Below, piece after piece: positions 39,325-64,000 of a stretch of DNA of 64,000 nt. The stretch's first letter is position 1. Each line of letters starts with the position of its first letter. The position numbers and the translations under genes are program-made. The notes under the pieces were generated by a model. The model was not told the DNA's origin, searched no databases, and was given only the letters and a program-made list of their open reading frames with translations. The DNA is from Ciona intestinalis (lineage: Eukaryota > Chordata > Ascidiacea > Phlebobranchia > Cionidae): positions 1,906,319-1,970,318 of the forward strand of contig NC_020166.2 in NCBI RefSeq assembly GCF_000224145.3, written 5' to 3'.

Positions 39325-42123
39325 TCAAGAATGGGGTAAATAAATTTTCATTTCATCTCTTAAATCATCAATATCTTGATCCAATCTTTCTTCAAAGTAA
39401 ATATTCATGAAAAACTGACAAGATTTTGCAGTCGGTATTATCCATGGTAGGTCTTGCTGCAGTAAACGTAATCTTCGCTTTCGACTTAATCTGTTGCAAT
39501 TATTTTCATTTTACTGACAATATTATCCAACTTTTTGTTAATGATTTTCTGGATGCAATTATTTCAAATTTTTTTAACAATTTTAACATTTTTAAGCAAA
39601 ATTTGAATCATATTTTATATTTAGCCAAAATTTCATTATTACCCATCGACTAAAACACTTTAAACGGAGGTCACCGGGTTTAAGTCTGGGTGCTAACACC
39701 AGCATGCTCTGGTTGCAATAATGTTTCAATTTACTGAAAGATTAACAATCTCAGGATTTTTAAGTAGGCAAAATTTAGAAAACATTTAAATTTACAATAA
39801 CCATTGTCTCTTAGTAGACACTTTTGTTATTTAATATGTAAAACCAAAGTTTATGGTTATTGCTTCAACCCAGTGGTCACTAGATTGCTATCCAAATAAA
39901 ATATCAAAAGTAGGAGCACATGGCAACTGTATATAACTGTCATTTAAATGATTCAATGCAAAGGTAGGTTCAAACCCTACTGCTATCACTGCTCACTGCT
40001 AGAACTGTACTGGCATGCATCGGGGTGGGTTGGGCAAGACACTTAATGAACATTGGCTTTTGGTTATTAATATCGTTTGTTGCAAAAAATTAAACATGTT
40101 AAGTTTAAATGTTCTATTATAACTCAGTTGGGCGTGGTCATGCAGTGAGACATGCCACGGGTACACAATGGGCGCGTTGCCCCACATCTTTAAGTAAGAG
40201 TTTAAAAGCAAAAATACAGTGACAATTTAAACAAGGCGACAATTTAGTTACACTTACACACAATCACACACATTTAAGCTTTAAATATTAACCCCCTTTA
40301 CCTTGTTGTGCCTCCAACTGCAGCCATCCAACACATAGGAAGGAATGTTTGTATTGCTTCAAACCATTTCACTGCAACCTCACCTCGGAGATTTGTTCGT
40401 TGACCTGTGTAGTATTTAAATCATTAACTGTAATATAAATGGATGTATCTACAACATGCTTGGATGAATGTAAATTATTTATTCTTGTGTGACGGGGCAA
40501 TGGAAGTAGTTATAACAAGAGTTCTCTGTTTCATACACTTCGTGCTGCTTACAAGATACAACATATGTAACTCATTTATTCTCGCTTGGCAGAGCGACAA
40601 TAGTGGTTATAACACGAGTGTTCTGTTTGATACACCTCATGCCTGCTTACAAGTTACAACATATGTAACTTACTTATCTTTATGTGGCGGCTGGCTGGAA
40701 ACAGCAGTAGTTATAACATGGGTGTTCTGTTTCATACACTGCGCAACTAGTTACAAGTTACCACACATGTAACTTTGTGGGTGTTAGGAGCTTTTCAAGG
40801 CACACTGGTGTGGGGTAGCACTGAGAAAGGCTGAATTAATCAACCAAACCCACAGACAAAAAACATATTTATTACTTTCCCACCTAACAACAGATGATTG
40901 AAGTCGTGTGTTTCTCGGTATCGTTGTAAAACAAAGGCGAGCTCAGGGTCGTCTACAAACTTGACATCTCTCCTTGAATCTGGAGTAATGTTCTGTAATT
41001 CATTTATATTTTGTAATGCATACGCATTTTTACTTTTAAACAAGACAAAATTTGGGAAACCCATACGTATTTTCACAAATGTAAGAATAGTATTTTAATA
41101 TTTGTGAACAAGTGCTGCAGTAATAGACGTAATCACGTAACATTAAGAGAAATTAGGTGTTACGAAATATAGTTTGGAATTTTAGAAAAAAACATTTGCA
41201 GAGACAAATATATAAATTACTGGAGTGTAGGACCAAATCTGGCCTAAATCTCAAGTCCTCCACAAGGACCTCAACCATGTAAAACAGAATCATAATTTTC
41301 CAATGTAGATAAGTAATCTGGGTGTTGTCATGTTGTGGTAATGGGCCAAACCTGGGTTATATCCTAGGTTTTGTAACAAGGACCTCACCCATACAGAAAG
41401 TAAAATAATACAAACATTAATGGCAATATACTCACATATTTGTTCAACATGTTAACATATTGTCTTCCCAGTGTAGACTCAGGTAAAGCTCGTAATAACT
41501 TCAAGTCAACAGTTGAACTATTAACACGAGGTTGTTCGTTTAATATTCTTCTTCCTGTCTCGTCATCCAACATTCTCCCACGCATATGTTCCAATGCATT
41601 ACACGCCGTTGTTTCGCTGCACACTGCAACCATGTCTGGGAATACAAGTTGATGTGGTTGGGATTTTCTAACATAACGAATGAATAAATTTAACTTATTT
41701 ATGCTAGCGTGCCAGGGCAGTCGTTTTAACGTGGGTGTTCTGTTTTATACACCTTGTGGCCGCTCACAAGTATCACGCATGTCATGTAACCTATTTTTTA
41801 TTGTGTGTGGGGCAACCAAAGTCTTTATAACACCAGTGACTAGGTGTTTTTGCATAAATCACCAACAAATTGTACAACACTCAAGGGTAGTGTCATATTT
41901 TAAAATAACCCAGCTTTTTGGCTAAGCCACCTTGCACATTAATAATAAGATGCCTGATATTTATACAGTTAATATTATTTTTTATAACATTATTTTTTAT
42001 TACACTACAAGACAACATACCATCTCTGTATGGATTCCTTAAAGCAGCAACAGCAGATGATCCAGCAAGTAATATTCGTGATAACTTTGTGATTGGAATA
42101 TGATTTGGGTACAAAGCAGCCAT
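39325..42123 (-). CDS. COQ4: COQ4, ubiquinone biosynthesis protein
   Basis: COQ4 acts in coenzyme Q assembly on the matrix side of the inner mitochondrial membrane. Five exons fit in phase: 42021-42131 (coding from the ATG at 42123), 41436-41635, 40884-40992, 40302-40404 and 39325-39490, giving 226 residues against about 265 in human. Hallmarks are [34 protein letters not shown], and the metal motif HDxxHx11E, formed across the splice from HDFNH to [19 protein letters not shown] follows. The C-terminus reads [20 protein letters not shown]. The start is uncertain: an acceptor (TTTATGGTTAG) sits 8 bases before the ATG, and no mitochondrial leader is visible. A tiny leader exon in 42140-42290 is possible but not supported. 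The gene lies just downstream of NDUFB10 on the same strand. Confidence 0.92.
40480..40790. repeat. Three tandem copies of dispersed repeat B, in COQ4 intron
   Basis: Segments at about 40480-40570, 40575-40685 and 40686-40790 each carry GTTATAAC...GTGTTCTGTTT(C/G)ATACAC...GCTTACAAGTTAC...ATGTAACTT. Single copies of the same repeat lie near 1166, 20583, 22665, 23845, 24615, 27745, 41680, 44584 and 63890, with reverse copies near 9050, 19318, 25145, 57320 and 59090. Confidence 0.65.
41220..41398. repeat. Two copies of dispersed repeat C, in COQ4 intron
   Basis: Both carry AATGGGCCAAATCTGG-like text followed by a phrase like CAAGGACCTCACCCATG. Further copies occur near 2757, 4680, 6829, 15037, 15640, 20977, 34566 and 52240. 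I see no coding sequence in them. Confidence 0.55.
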
Positions 42124-42292
42124 GCCTACATCTAACCATAAACAACACACAAAATATGAGATAAATTATTATTTGACACAAACTACCACAGCATGTAAAG
42201 AAACTATGGAACAATTTGGCTTGGTTGTCATAATGATAAACACCAGTATTTCATATATCACTTAAATGTTCAACAAAATAAAGTCCAAATAT
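42124..42292 (-). other. Short intercistronic spacer between NDUFB10 and COQ4
   Basis: Only 169 bases separate the NDUFB10 stop from the proposed COQ4 ATG. The spacer ends in an acceptor-like TTGTTTATGGTTAG at 42132 and shows no canonical AATAAA on the minus strand. In Ciona such gaps are typical of operons resolved by spliced-leader trans-splicing; this use here is inferred. Confidence 0.55.
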
Positions 42293-42886
42293 TTAACTGG
42301 ATCCGGCAACCCTTGCCAGGTATCTATCTTCAATATAACGATTCTTCTGCTTCTGTAGGACTTTTCGTGCAGTCAGGGCGCTACCAATGTCACCGTACTT
42401 CACCTGCCACGCATGTGTGGCTTGCTGCTCCATCATTTTGATCTCCTTGCACTTCTCCATGTCAACATTCTGGTTTTGGATCTGGCACGCTGTCAGTCGT
42501 CGTTTAATGACTTCAATTATTTCTTGGTCCACCTTCTGGTCCCTTCTGAACTGAGCCTCTGCCTCGTACACACAAACATAATCTTCCACTGAGCATTCCC
42601 ATATGTTTGGCACACGAGGATATTTATGATGATAATATCGTCGCGGCTTCGTCACACGAATGCTGTCGGCAAATTTTTGAAAGTATTCGATTGGTTTAAA
42701 CATAGGATAATACAAGGCCGAGTAAAACATGGGTAAAAAGTTAAACTTGCTTTTATTTTCAATGATTGGAACGTCTACGATTGGATCATTGTAGACTCGG
42801 TTTCGTTCCCGAATCCTTGGGTCAGGCAGATTGTCAACAACGCCTGGAATTTTTGGCAAACCAGAAAGAGTTGATTCTGACTGCAT
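42293..42886 (-). CDS. NDUFB10: NADH dehydrogenase 1 beta subcomplex subunit 10 (complex I PDSW subunit)
   Basis: This intronless 197-residue ORF codes an accessory subunit on the intermembrane-space side of mitochondrial complex I. The family signature runs YYHHKYPRVPNIWEC, then ECSVEDYVCVYEAEAQFRRD, then KVDQEIIEVIKRRLTAC. The paired cysteines CX6C and CX11C match the mammalian spacing used for disulfides. The C-terminal SALTARKVLQKQKNR helix is also typical. It is somewhat longer than the roughly 172-residue human protein because of an extended N-terminus. Lack of introns while neighbours are intron-rich is notable. A good acceptor (CTTTGTTAG) lies 9 bases before the ATG, suggesting a trans-spliced leader. 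It probably heads an operon with COQ4. Confidence 0.95.
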   Translation of the reverse strand: MQSESTLSGLPKIPGVVDNLPDPRIRERNRVYNDPIVDVPIIENKSKFNFLPMFYSALYYPMFKPIEYFQKFADSIRVTKPRRYYHHKYPRVPNIWECSVEDYVCVYEAEAQFRRDQKVDQEIIEVIKRRLTACQIQNQNVDMEKCKEIKMMEQQATHAWQVKYGDIGSALTARKVLQKQKNRYIEDRYLARVAGSS

Positions 42887-42905
42887 TGTCAGGCCCTAAC
42901 AAAGT
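42887..42905 (-). promoter_or_regulatory. Putative spliced-leader acceptor of NDUFB10
   Basis: On the minus strand AACTTTGTTAG is followed by nine bases and then the ATG. Such a short leader after an AG with no upstream coding exon is what trans-splicing would leave. Confidence 0.4.
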
Positions 42906-43799
42906 TTCTGTTGTAGCATAATATATTATGAATGAAACATGAGTATTCACGATTTCACGTGGCTTAGCTACCGCAGTCGTTATTACGTTTTATTGCAATG
43001 GATTTTTTGTAACCCACCTTGTTGACACATATAAGGTATACATCGTATGTTATTTAAAGTGGATTATTTATTCTAGCGTAGCTTTAAAATGGTGCTAGAT
43101 GATCAATCACAGCGTAATGCCCACTTAATCTGAAAACGTTGTAACCTTGTACTAAAAATAACAAAACCGAACTAACTATACACAAAGTGTTTTCTGGCAT
43201 AAGTTAGGACGATTGTGAACACTGGTCATACGATCCCCGACTGGGGAACACTGATGCTAACCTCTAGTTAGTTTATTTGTATGCATACGCCCGTTGTAAA
43301 TATGTGTAGATAGTGTACTGTAAACTACAGCGACCTTTAAGCTACATTTTAAGGTAGTGGTTAGGGATGCAGGCGCGCGTCCTACATCCTACGTTAATTG
43401 CAATTTACATTTTTAGGTTTCTTGTGTTTCGTCTGGCCTTCAAGAACTTTTACGCGCCTAAACTATCCTATTGTAATGTCCTACATACTTTTGTTTCTAT
43501 TAAAAGTACAATTCGAAAGTAAATAAACATAACTTGTTTATATACTAGGTGATGCGTACACGCTTATTTTCTTCCAAATAAAATACGGTTTTAACAACTA
43601 TGGCTTTGTCGAGTCTATTCGATTTAAACGTTTTTTTTAACTTCACTACCGTAATCGAAGAGACAAATAAAGTTATTTAATATCAAAGCTACCCAACCTA
43701 CATTTAATACAGGATTTGTATGACTCACTTAACTTTATTTTTGGCTCTATTAGCTATACATACTATACCACATCATCGGTAATTGAAAAATGGTGACTT
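42906..43799. other. Spacer between NDUFB10 and MCM7
   Basis: About 0.9 kb with no recognisable gene and no full repeat copy. A short fragment at 43600-43680 (tcgctgttttaac-like text with aagagacaaata) resembles pieces near 1430-1510, 27390-27460 and 34020-34120, so a degraded dispersed repeat is present. Confidence 0.4.
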
Positions 43800-43805
43800 T
43801 TTATT
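43800..43805 (-). terminator. Candidate poly(A) signal for MCM7
   Basis: AATAAA on the minus strand about 115 bases after the stop codon; a second AATAAA lies near 43734. Either could end the transcript. Confidence 0.45.
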
Positions 43806-43918
43806 TGGCAGTTAATAGCTTTTCGCAAAGACTATAAAACACAACTAGTACAACATAATTGTTTGGGGACAAAATGTCTTCTGTATATACAAAACTTGTA
43901 GCAGCAGAATGATATGCA

Positions 43919-59316
<15,398 letters not shown>

Positions 59317-60480
59317 GATTAACAATTTAAACTTGAATTAAAACACTAACAACACAAACTGTCAACAACAAAAACTTGTTATTTTTAAGAAAAAATAACA
59401 AAACAAAAACCTTCCATTAAATAAAACAAGTTCAGATTTCCAGAACTTTTTTCTGTTAAGATATCACAGTATTTATGATGTTAAAAATGATGAATTGGCG
59501 GGCACAGGTATTATAAACTGCAACATACATAAATTAAAAGACTGAATTTAAAGTGAAAGTAAGTTTTATGCTGTTTAAAAACATGTTATATCTATATGTA
59601 ACTGCCCAGATACATAAAATCAATCTTTTAAACCTAGATTAACAATTCCAAAATAAACAAACAAAACTTTCGAAAATAAATCGACAAAATTGTTTAACTA
59701 TTTGCACTACCAAGTCTTCTCATTGTAGCCCTGAGATAAGAATCATACTGATATAAAGATAATGGTAAAGCAAGTCAAAAGTCCCTCTTTTTTAAAAACT
59801 GCTGAAATTACGTGGATTTTATTTAAAACATGCCTTTTAAACTTTTTTTCTATTATGGTAATTTTTGATTAAAAATATTGTGATAGGCAAAAATATAAAA
59901 GAAAATAACTAATTACTCTACAGATGTGTATACTTTATTTACGACATTTAATATAAACAAGGAATTCCTATTTTATTTTAAAGAGAAAATTTAAAAGTTG
60001 AATATTTTTTAGGGGGCAGTTAAGTAAATCATTCAATTAATTAATTAATTTAAGAACAAACAAAAAAAACAAGATAAACGTTACCATAGTTTAATCACCA
60101 TTGTAAATATGCCTACGATACAGTGGGCATGTATTTATATATGTAATGATATTAACGCACAACAATACCGTTCTTTACCTTAATAATATAATAAAGTAAA
60201 TATATCTGGTGTAATATGAATGCTTGTATATAAAAGAGATACCAAGACCCTCACATAAGCCTGTAAAGATCACCTCAAACAATACATCGTCGATTGCAAA
60301 TTCGTTTTTTTTTTTTCACGCAACAGTTTTCGGTCTGAAAATGTTTACTGTCTAAGATATTTACAAACCTGAAGCTATACATCAAAAACGAATATTTTTT
60401 CAAGCAATAGTGTTTACCTTTTTGCAAGGTAACTAAGGAAAAACTAAATACTACTTTATATTTGCGATAAAACACAAAGC
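59317..60480. other. Region upstream of the MCM7 start codon
   Basis: AT-rich, no recognisable coding sequence. It may hold the 5' UTR intron of MCM7 if transcription starts near the E2F-like sites. Confidence 0.4.
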
Positions 60481-60524
60481 GTTCCTTGTCCGCCATGCAA
60501 CTATTTTGCTTTGTCAATCAAACG

Positions 60525-60552
60525 GCGCGGGGAAAATATCCTTGGCGGGAAA
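60525..60552. promoter_or_regulatory. Two E2F-like sites, probable MCM7 promoter
   Basis: GCGCGGGGAAAA at 60525 and GGCGGGAAA at 60544 match the E2F consensus TTTSSCGC in reverse. MCM genes are classic E2F targets in animals. The sites lie about 1.2 kb upstream of the MCM7 ATG, so this would require a 5' UTR intron. Assignment to MCM7 is an inference. Confidence 0.45.
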
Positions 60553-60846
60553 AGTTTCATAGAAATAAAAAATCACGACTCACCCAGGCCGATAAGAAAT
60601 CTCACATTTCAGGTTGTAAAAAACTACGAACGCACCAACACGTTTGCATGAAGACGTGTTTTATTCAAGTAATTATTAAGTCCCGTGCAATAAATAAATT
60701 CAAAATTAACGTACACTGTCCAACCAAAATTTACCGGTTTGTAAAAGACCGTGCACCTACATTTGTTACTGCCGCATTACATTACAAACTATAGGCGTGT
60801 CAGTCGAACTCTTGCTTGAATTTGACAATTCAAAAACTGGAGGAAA

Positions 60847-61092
60847 ATGAAACACAATAACTTAAGAAGCGAAAAAATACAGCATATACGAAAAGAAAGT
60901 GTTTTGAATTGCTCTGAAATCAAAAGTTCAAAAAAAGGAGCTTTGTCGTTCCGTAACGACCAAGTTGATGTCGCTGGAATTGTCCGACCTAAACCAAGGA
61001 TATTCATCGTACTTAAAAACCAGGTGATTTCACCACCTTCTGAAAAAGACATGATGAAACTGGTCGGTAGAAACGCTACAAGCTGTGTGTAG
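60847..61092 (+). CDS. Small unidentified ORF, doubtful
   Basis: An 81-codon plus-strand ORF beginning MKHNNLRSEK and ending MMKLVGRNATSCV, rich in Lys. It contains IVRPKPRIFIVLKNQVI, which has the look of a beta-strand-rich segment, but I do not recognise it. It lies tail-to-tail with SSU72 (56 bases apart), and SSU72's likely AATAAA near 60660 would place SSU72's 3' UTR antisense across it. It may be chance, or the last exon of a plus-strand gene that begins near 60.5 kb. Confidence 0.2.
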   Translation: MKHNNLRSEKIQHIRKESVLNCSEIKSSKKGALSFRNDQVDVAGIVRPKPRIFIVLKNQVISPPSEKDMMKLVGRNATSCV

Positions 61093-61148
61093 CCTATCAA
61101 CCTAATAACGAAAACTATGGCAGATTTAAGAATGAAAAAAGATTAGAG

Positions 61149-61977
61149 TCAATAAAAGTGCACGGAGTGTATAATTCGACGCTTCGACCGTTCTTCGAAA
61201 TCCTGTAGTAACTCGTCTATGTCGTTGTCCAGGTCGTCGGATCCTTCCAGCTAGAAAGTAAAAAATAAATTAATGAAACATTAAACTTCTGTCAGGGGTA
61301 ATAATCGTTAATAGCTGATTATTTTAATTGTTTTACGCCATGCAAAGTTTCCACTTGCAATTTTGCATATTAAGGCTTAACAGGTATGAACACAGGCGTA
61401 TAGCATCGAAACCAGCATTCGTCACTCATGCCATCCACATCGGTGCAATAACGTTGCCACAAAAGTGTGTTCAGAAGAATCATTTGTATCATGTGTAAAA
61501 GAGGTGTGTAATTCGATACCCGTGCCAATACCTGACGTACACCCACCCAAATGCTCGACAGTATACATTCGTGTATTTTAACATTTGCGTTGTCCATTGT
61601 ATTTAAATACGCCCGTTTCAAAATGGCCGACGGTGTGTATTTCCACGCTACCTTTTTCGAAAGTTCGCAAACAACAAATGCGCCAATGGTTGCTTCTTCA
61701 TGATTATCTTGTATATCAAGGTTTATAACGTGTACTGCTTCCATGGTTTCGGATTCTCGAGTGTTAAAATCTACAAAGACAGAATTTATATCAATGTTAG
61801 AAGTACGTTGATCAAAATTTTAATAACCTTTTGTTACCTTCCATTATTTGGTCATAAACTCTTTCCTCCAACGTAATAATTACATCAAACTGGCCAACAT
61901 AGTCTTGAAACCGTTGTGGACGATCTTTGATTCGTCGATTTCGGTCCAACATGTTTAGCACGCCATTCTGTGTATAT
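61149..61977 (-). CDS. SSU72: SSU72 RNA polymerase II CTD phosphatase, C-terminal part
   Basis: SSU72 removes Ser5/Ser7 phosphates from the RNA polymerase II C-terminal domain and works in 3'-end processing. Three exons join in phase: 61838-61977, 61652-61770 and 61149-61250. They encode YTQNGVLNMLDRNRRIKDRP, QFDVIITLEERVYDQIME, INLDIQDNHEEATIGAFVVC and the canonical end IIHSVHFY. The DIQD loop with the general-acid Asp is intact. The N-terminal 70 or so residues, with the CX5R phosphate-binding loop (CSSNxNRSMEAH in the family), were not found up to 64000. The exon border at 61977 is the most likely of two AG choices. Either the first exons are unrecognised, lie outside the window, or this copy is incomplete. 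Confidence 0.85.
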
Positions 61978-62519
61978 CTATGTACGTTCGGAGTCAAGGA
62001 ATACGGATTTCGTATGGTTTATTGTCATTGGTGTGACAGTGTTATGCGCTATATGTGTTATTCTATTTATAATAATGAAAGTAATATAATATACAAACGC
62101 TTAATTGGTGAGAAGATTTGTACGTCTTTCTTTTATTTAAAAACCTGTAAAATATGAAGTTAGTTAATATAGTCATTTATTTGTTTTAATTCACATAATG
62201 TAATTTATGACGTTAATTGCTGTTTGACAAAAAACTCATAGTCCTTCTTCACTTTTTTCCAAGTCGATGAACGTAATCTAAACTGACAGTTTAGACGCGT
62301 ATATAAAGACTGGCATTTGCTTTTTCAGTTTAGAGCGTTATAGTACTCTACTGCCATCTGGCGGATAGAAAATTGATCTTTTGTAATTTCGAATAATACC
62401 ACATTGGCTGCATCCAGGCTGACAGGCAAAACACTTTACTACGTGTTCATGTATATCACTTTATTGAATATATATATACTGTCCTCCGGTGCATAATTTG
62501 TATCAAAACTTTGACTTAC

Positions 62520-63095
62520 TTTGAAAATACATTTTCTTGAAATTCGAAGCACTTTGTTCAAAACGTCTGAAAAACAGTTACATTACAAATTACTTACATT
62601 AAAAACGTGAAATCAGCCGATGATTTTCCAACCAACTACACCGCATACACAAATTTTTATTTATCAACCGACTAATATAGCAAGGAATGTCTGAACAACA
62701 TTTTTTTTCGTTATGTGGGAAGGGGGAAGATGGGACACCGTTTCATTATATTGTCTCGTCGCAATTGGAAGCAAACAAAGAACATTTAAAGAAATACAAA
62801 ACTGTACCCTCACGACTTCCATATACCGTTGATTATGGTTTAAAAACGGCCTGGATATTTAAATATTATGTGCTGCAGGTGTCCCATCTTCCCCCCACAC
62901 TCTACTATATTTGTTCGCCAACAACAGTGGCTATTAATAGTCCAAATTGTCGGGTTTAGAAAGTAGATTACTTTCGGATTTTAATACTTTCAAGTTTCTA
63001 AAAAGCATTATAAGAACAGCATGATATACTTACCCAAATTCAGGATTACCAGTTTGTGACAACGCTACCAAACAAGTGGATACAAATAACTTCAT
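62520..63095 (-). CDS. Candidate two-exon segment of an unidentified gene
   Basis: Exon 63034-63095 starts with ATG (MKLFVSTCLVALSQTGNPEF) and ends at GTAAGT. Exon 62520-62566 has strong signals on both sides (CTGTTTTTCAG and GTAAGT) and continues in frame RFEQSASNFKKMYFQ. A good acceptor (CCTTTTCTTAG) lies 8 bases before the ATG. The first residues could be a signal peptide. It has no similarity to the SSU72 N-terminus, and its exit phase does not match the first SSU72 exon I see. It may be 5' exons of SSU72 in unrecognisable form or a separate gene. Confidence 0.25.
62711..62911. mobile_element. MITE-like element, family A
   Basis: Full copy from GTTATGTGGGAAGGGGGAAG to TCTTCCCCCCACACTCTACTATA. 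An ORF that runs through it (62687-62959 plus) is therefore repeat-derived. Confidence 0.65.
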
Positions 63096-63155
63096 TTTTC
63101 CAGAGCTAAGAAAAGGATAGTAGACGAGTGAGCGAATGACAATTCCTACACTTCT

Positions 63156-63323
63156 TTAAAATATATCTAATAGCTTATATATGTATAATAAAATAAAAAT
63201 TGAAAACACAGTAACGACTGCTCTTTGAGACTTCGCATTGAGCTGTTGGGAAAATTTTCTTTTAGTTGGAGTAATACCACAATCGTATTTTTCATTTACT
63301 CTTCGGTTCTGGTGCTGGGGCAT
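63156..63323 (-). CDS. Small single-span membrane protein, possibly RAMP4/SERP-like
   Basis: A 55-residue ORF begins MPQHQNRRVNEKYDCGITP, continues with a basic stretch (TKRKFSQQLNAKSQR) and ends in one hydrophobic segment (VVTVFSIFILLYIYKLLDIF). The R-x-x-NEK-x-x-x-IT start followed by a C-terminal membrane span recalls RAMP4/SERP, small tail-anchored ER proteins at the Sec61 translocon. The match is short and could be chance. The ATG directly follows an acceptor-like TTACTTTACAG, as in a trans-spliced message. It lies on the same strand as, and upstream of, the SSU72 region. Confidence 0.4.
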   Translation of the reverse strand: MPQHQNRRVNEKYDCGITPTKRKFSQQLNAKSQRAVVTVFSIFILLYIYKLLDIF

Positions 63324-64000
63324 TCTGTAAAGTAAGTTTGAATGACTTGTAATGCAATGATAACTTAATTTATTAGTTATCTCTTCGAATACATTAACGA
63401 AGATTAAGATGCATTGTACAAAAGAAATTGCAAGCGTTTATACTTGGCTTATAGGACGTCTCAACTGTGGGATAAGATGGGACAACTTTATTACATAGGA
63501 TCCAAATATATCCTGTGTTTTAAGCAAATAGCACCGCTTTATGGGAAACGTGTGGATACGGTTTTATAATTTTTTGAAATGTCTTTTTTACTATCAACAC
63601 TCGTGAGAATACGGTTTTAACATTCTTGTGTTTTTTTTTGTTTACTAACAAATAGGACGAGATATAGAATGAAGCCAATCTTAACCCAACCTACAATATA
63701 AAATATTTATCTGTGCAAGAACACCCGATTACAACATATAACAGTTTTCTAAAGCTATAAACTGGTCAAAGGACTAAGTTAGACACGAATTCATAACTTA
63801 AAAACAACCAATCACATAGCACCATTATTTTCGCGTCCGATTACGATGTGCGCCAGTCATTAGTGCAAAGAGGCGGACGCGTGCCAACTGTATCAGCACA
63901 CCCGGTTACTTAGTTAACAAGTTACCATAGAGGTAACTTTGCGGGTGATTTTTATATGTGGCGTACACGTTATACAACCCCCCAAGAGACCATTGGTTTA
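63324..64000. other. Right flank
   Basis: No coding exon recognised. It holds a MITE-like copy (63468-63703) and a copy of repeat family B at about 63890-63990. Confidence 0.5.
63468..63703. mobile_element. MITE-like element, family A, with internal duplication
   Basis: Family A copy in reverse orientation in which the segment ATACGGTTTTA...TTT occurs twice, making it longer than its relatives. Confidence 0.5.

Noticed and set aside
60486..60794. 102-codon plus-strand ORF
   Set aside because: Covers the E2F-like promoter region, has no family features and is overlapped by antisense frames.
62687..62959. 90-codon plus-strand ORF
   Set aside because: Almost entirely a MITE-like repeat copy.

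Overview
The window looks like nuclear DNA of an invertebrate chordate, most likely the sea squirt Ciona. It is AT-rich and has many short introns with GT/AG borders. Its housekeeping genes are animal-like (MCM7, COQ4, NDUFB10, SSU72). Several genes have an acceptor-like AG just before the start codon, as expected for spliced-leader trans-splicing. Short interspersed repeats fill the introns and spacers. All recognised genes are on the minus strand, so they read from high to low coordinates. The species name is inferred from these traits, not from a database match.

Positions 969-32025 hold most of one very large gene for a secreted or surface mosaic protein. I placed 61 coding exons whose splice phases all agree, giving an open frame of about 3,451 residues that runs off the left edge. 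Domain order from the N-terminus is: signal peptide, fibronectin-III-like domain, Ly6/uPAR three-finger domain, 9 CCP/sushi modules, one calcium-binding-type EGF, one CCP, eleven tandem copies of a three-exon/three-CCP unit (33 CCPs), 4 more CCPs, then a von Willebrand A domain with a changed metal-site motif. The triplet array resembles the long homologous repeats of vertebrate complement receptors in principle, but its unit is three modules. It is the most interesting object here.

Positions 32026-39292 carry no recognisable gene, only repeats and unique AT-rich DNA. Positions 39293-42905 hold COQ4 (ubiquinone biosynthesis) directly downstream of the single-exon NDUFB10 (complex I subunit). 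The gap is under 200 bases, so this is a likely operon pairing two mitochondrial electron-transport functions. Positions 43800-59316 hold MCM7 (replicative helicase) in 16 coding exons, with a 3.9-kb first intron. Putative E2F sites lie about 1.2 kb upstream of its start codon.

Positions 61149-61977 hold the C-terminal two thirds of SSU72 (RNA polymerase II CTD phosphatase). I could not find its catalytic P-loop exon. At 63156-63323 there is a small one-membrane-span ORF that faintly resembles RAMP4/SERP. Three dispersed repeat families and tRNA-like SINE fragments recur throughout; several MITE-like copies start and end with matching inverted sequences.
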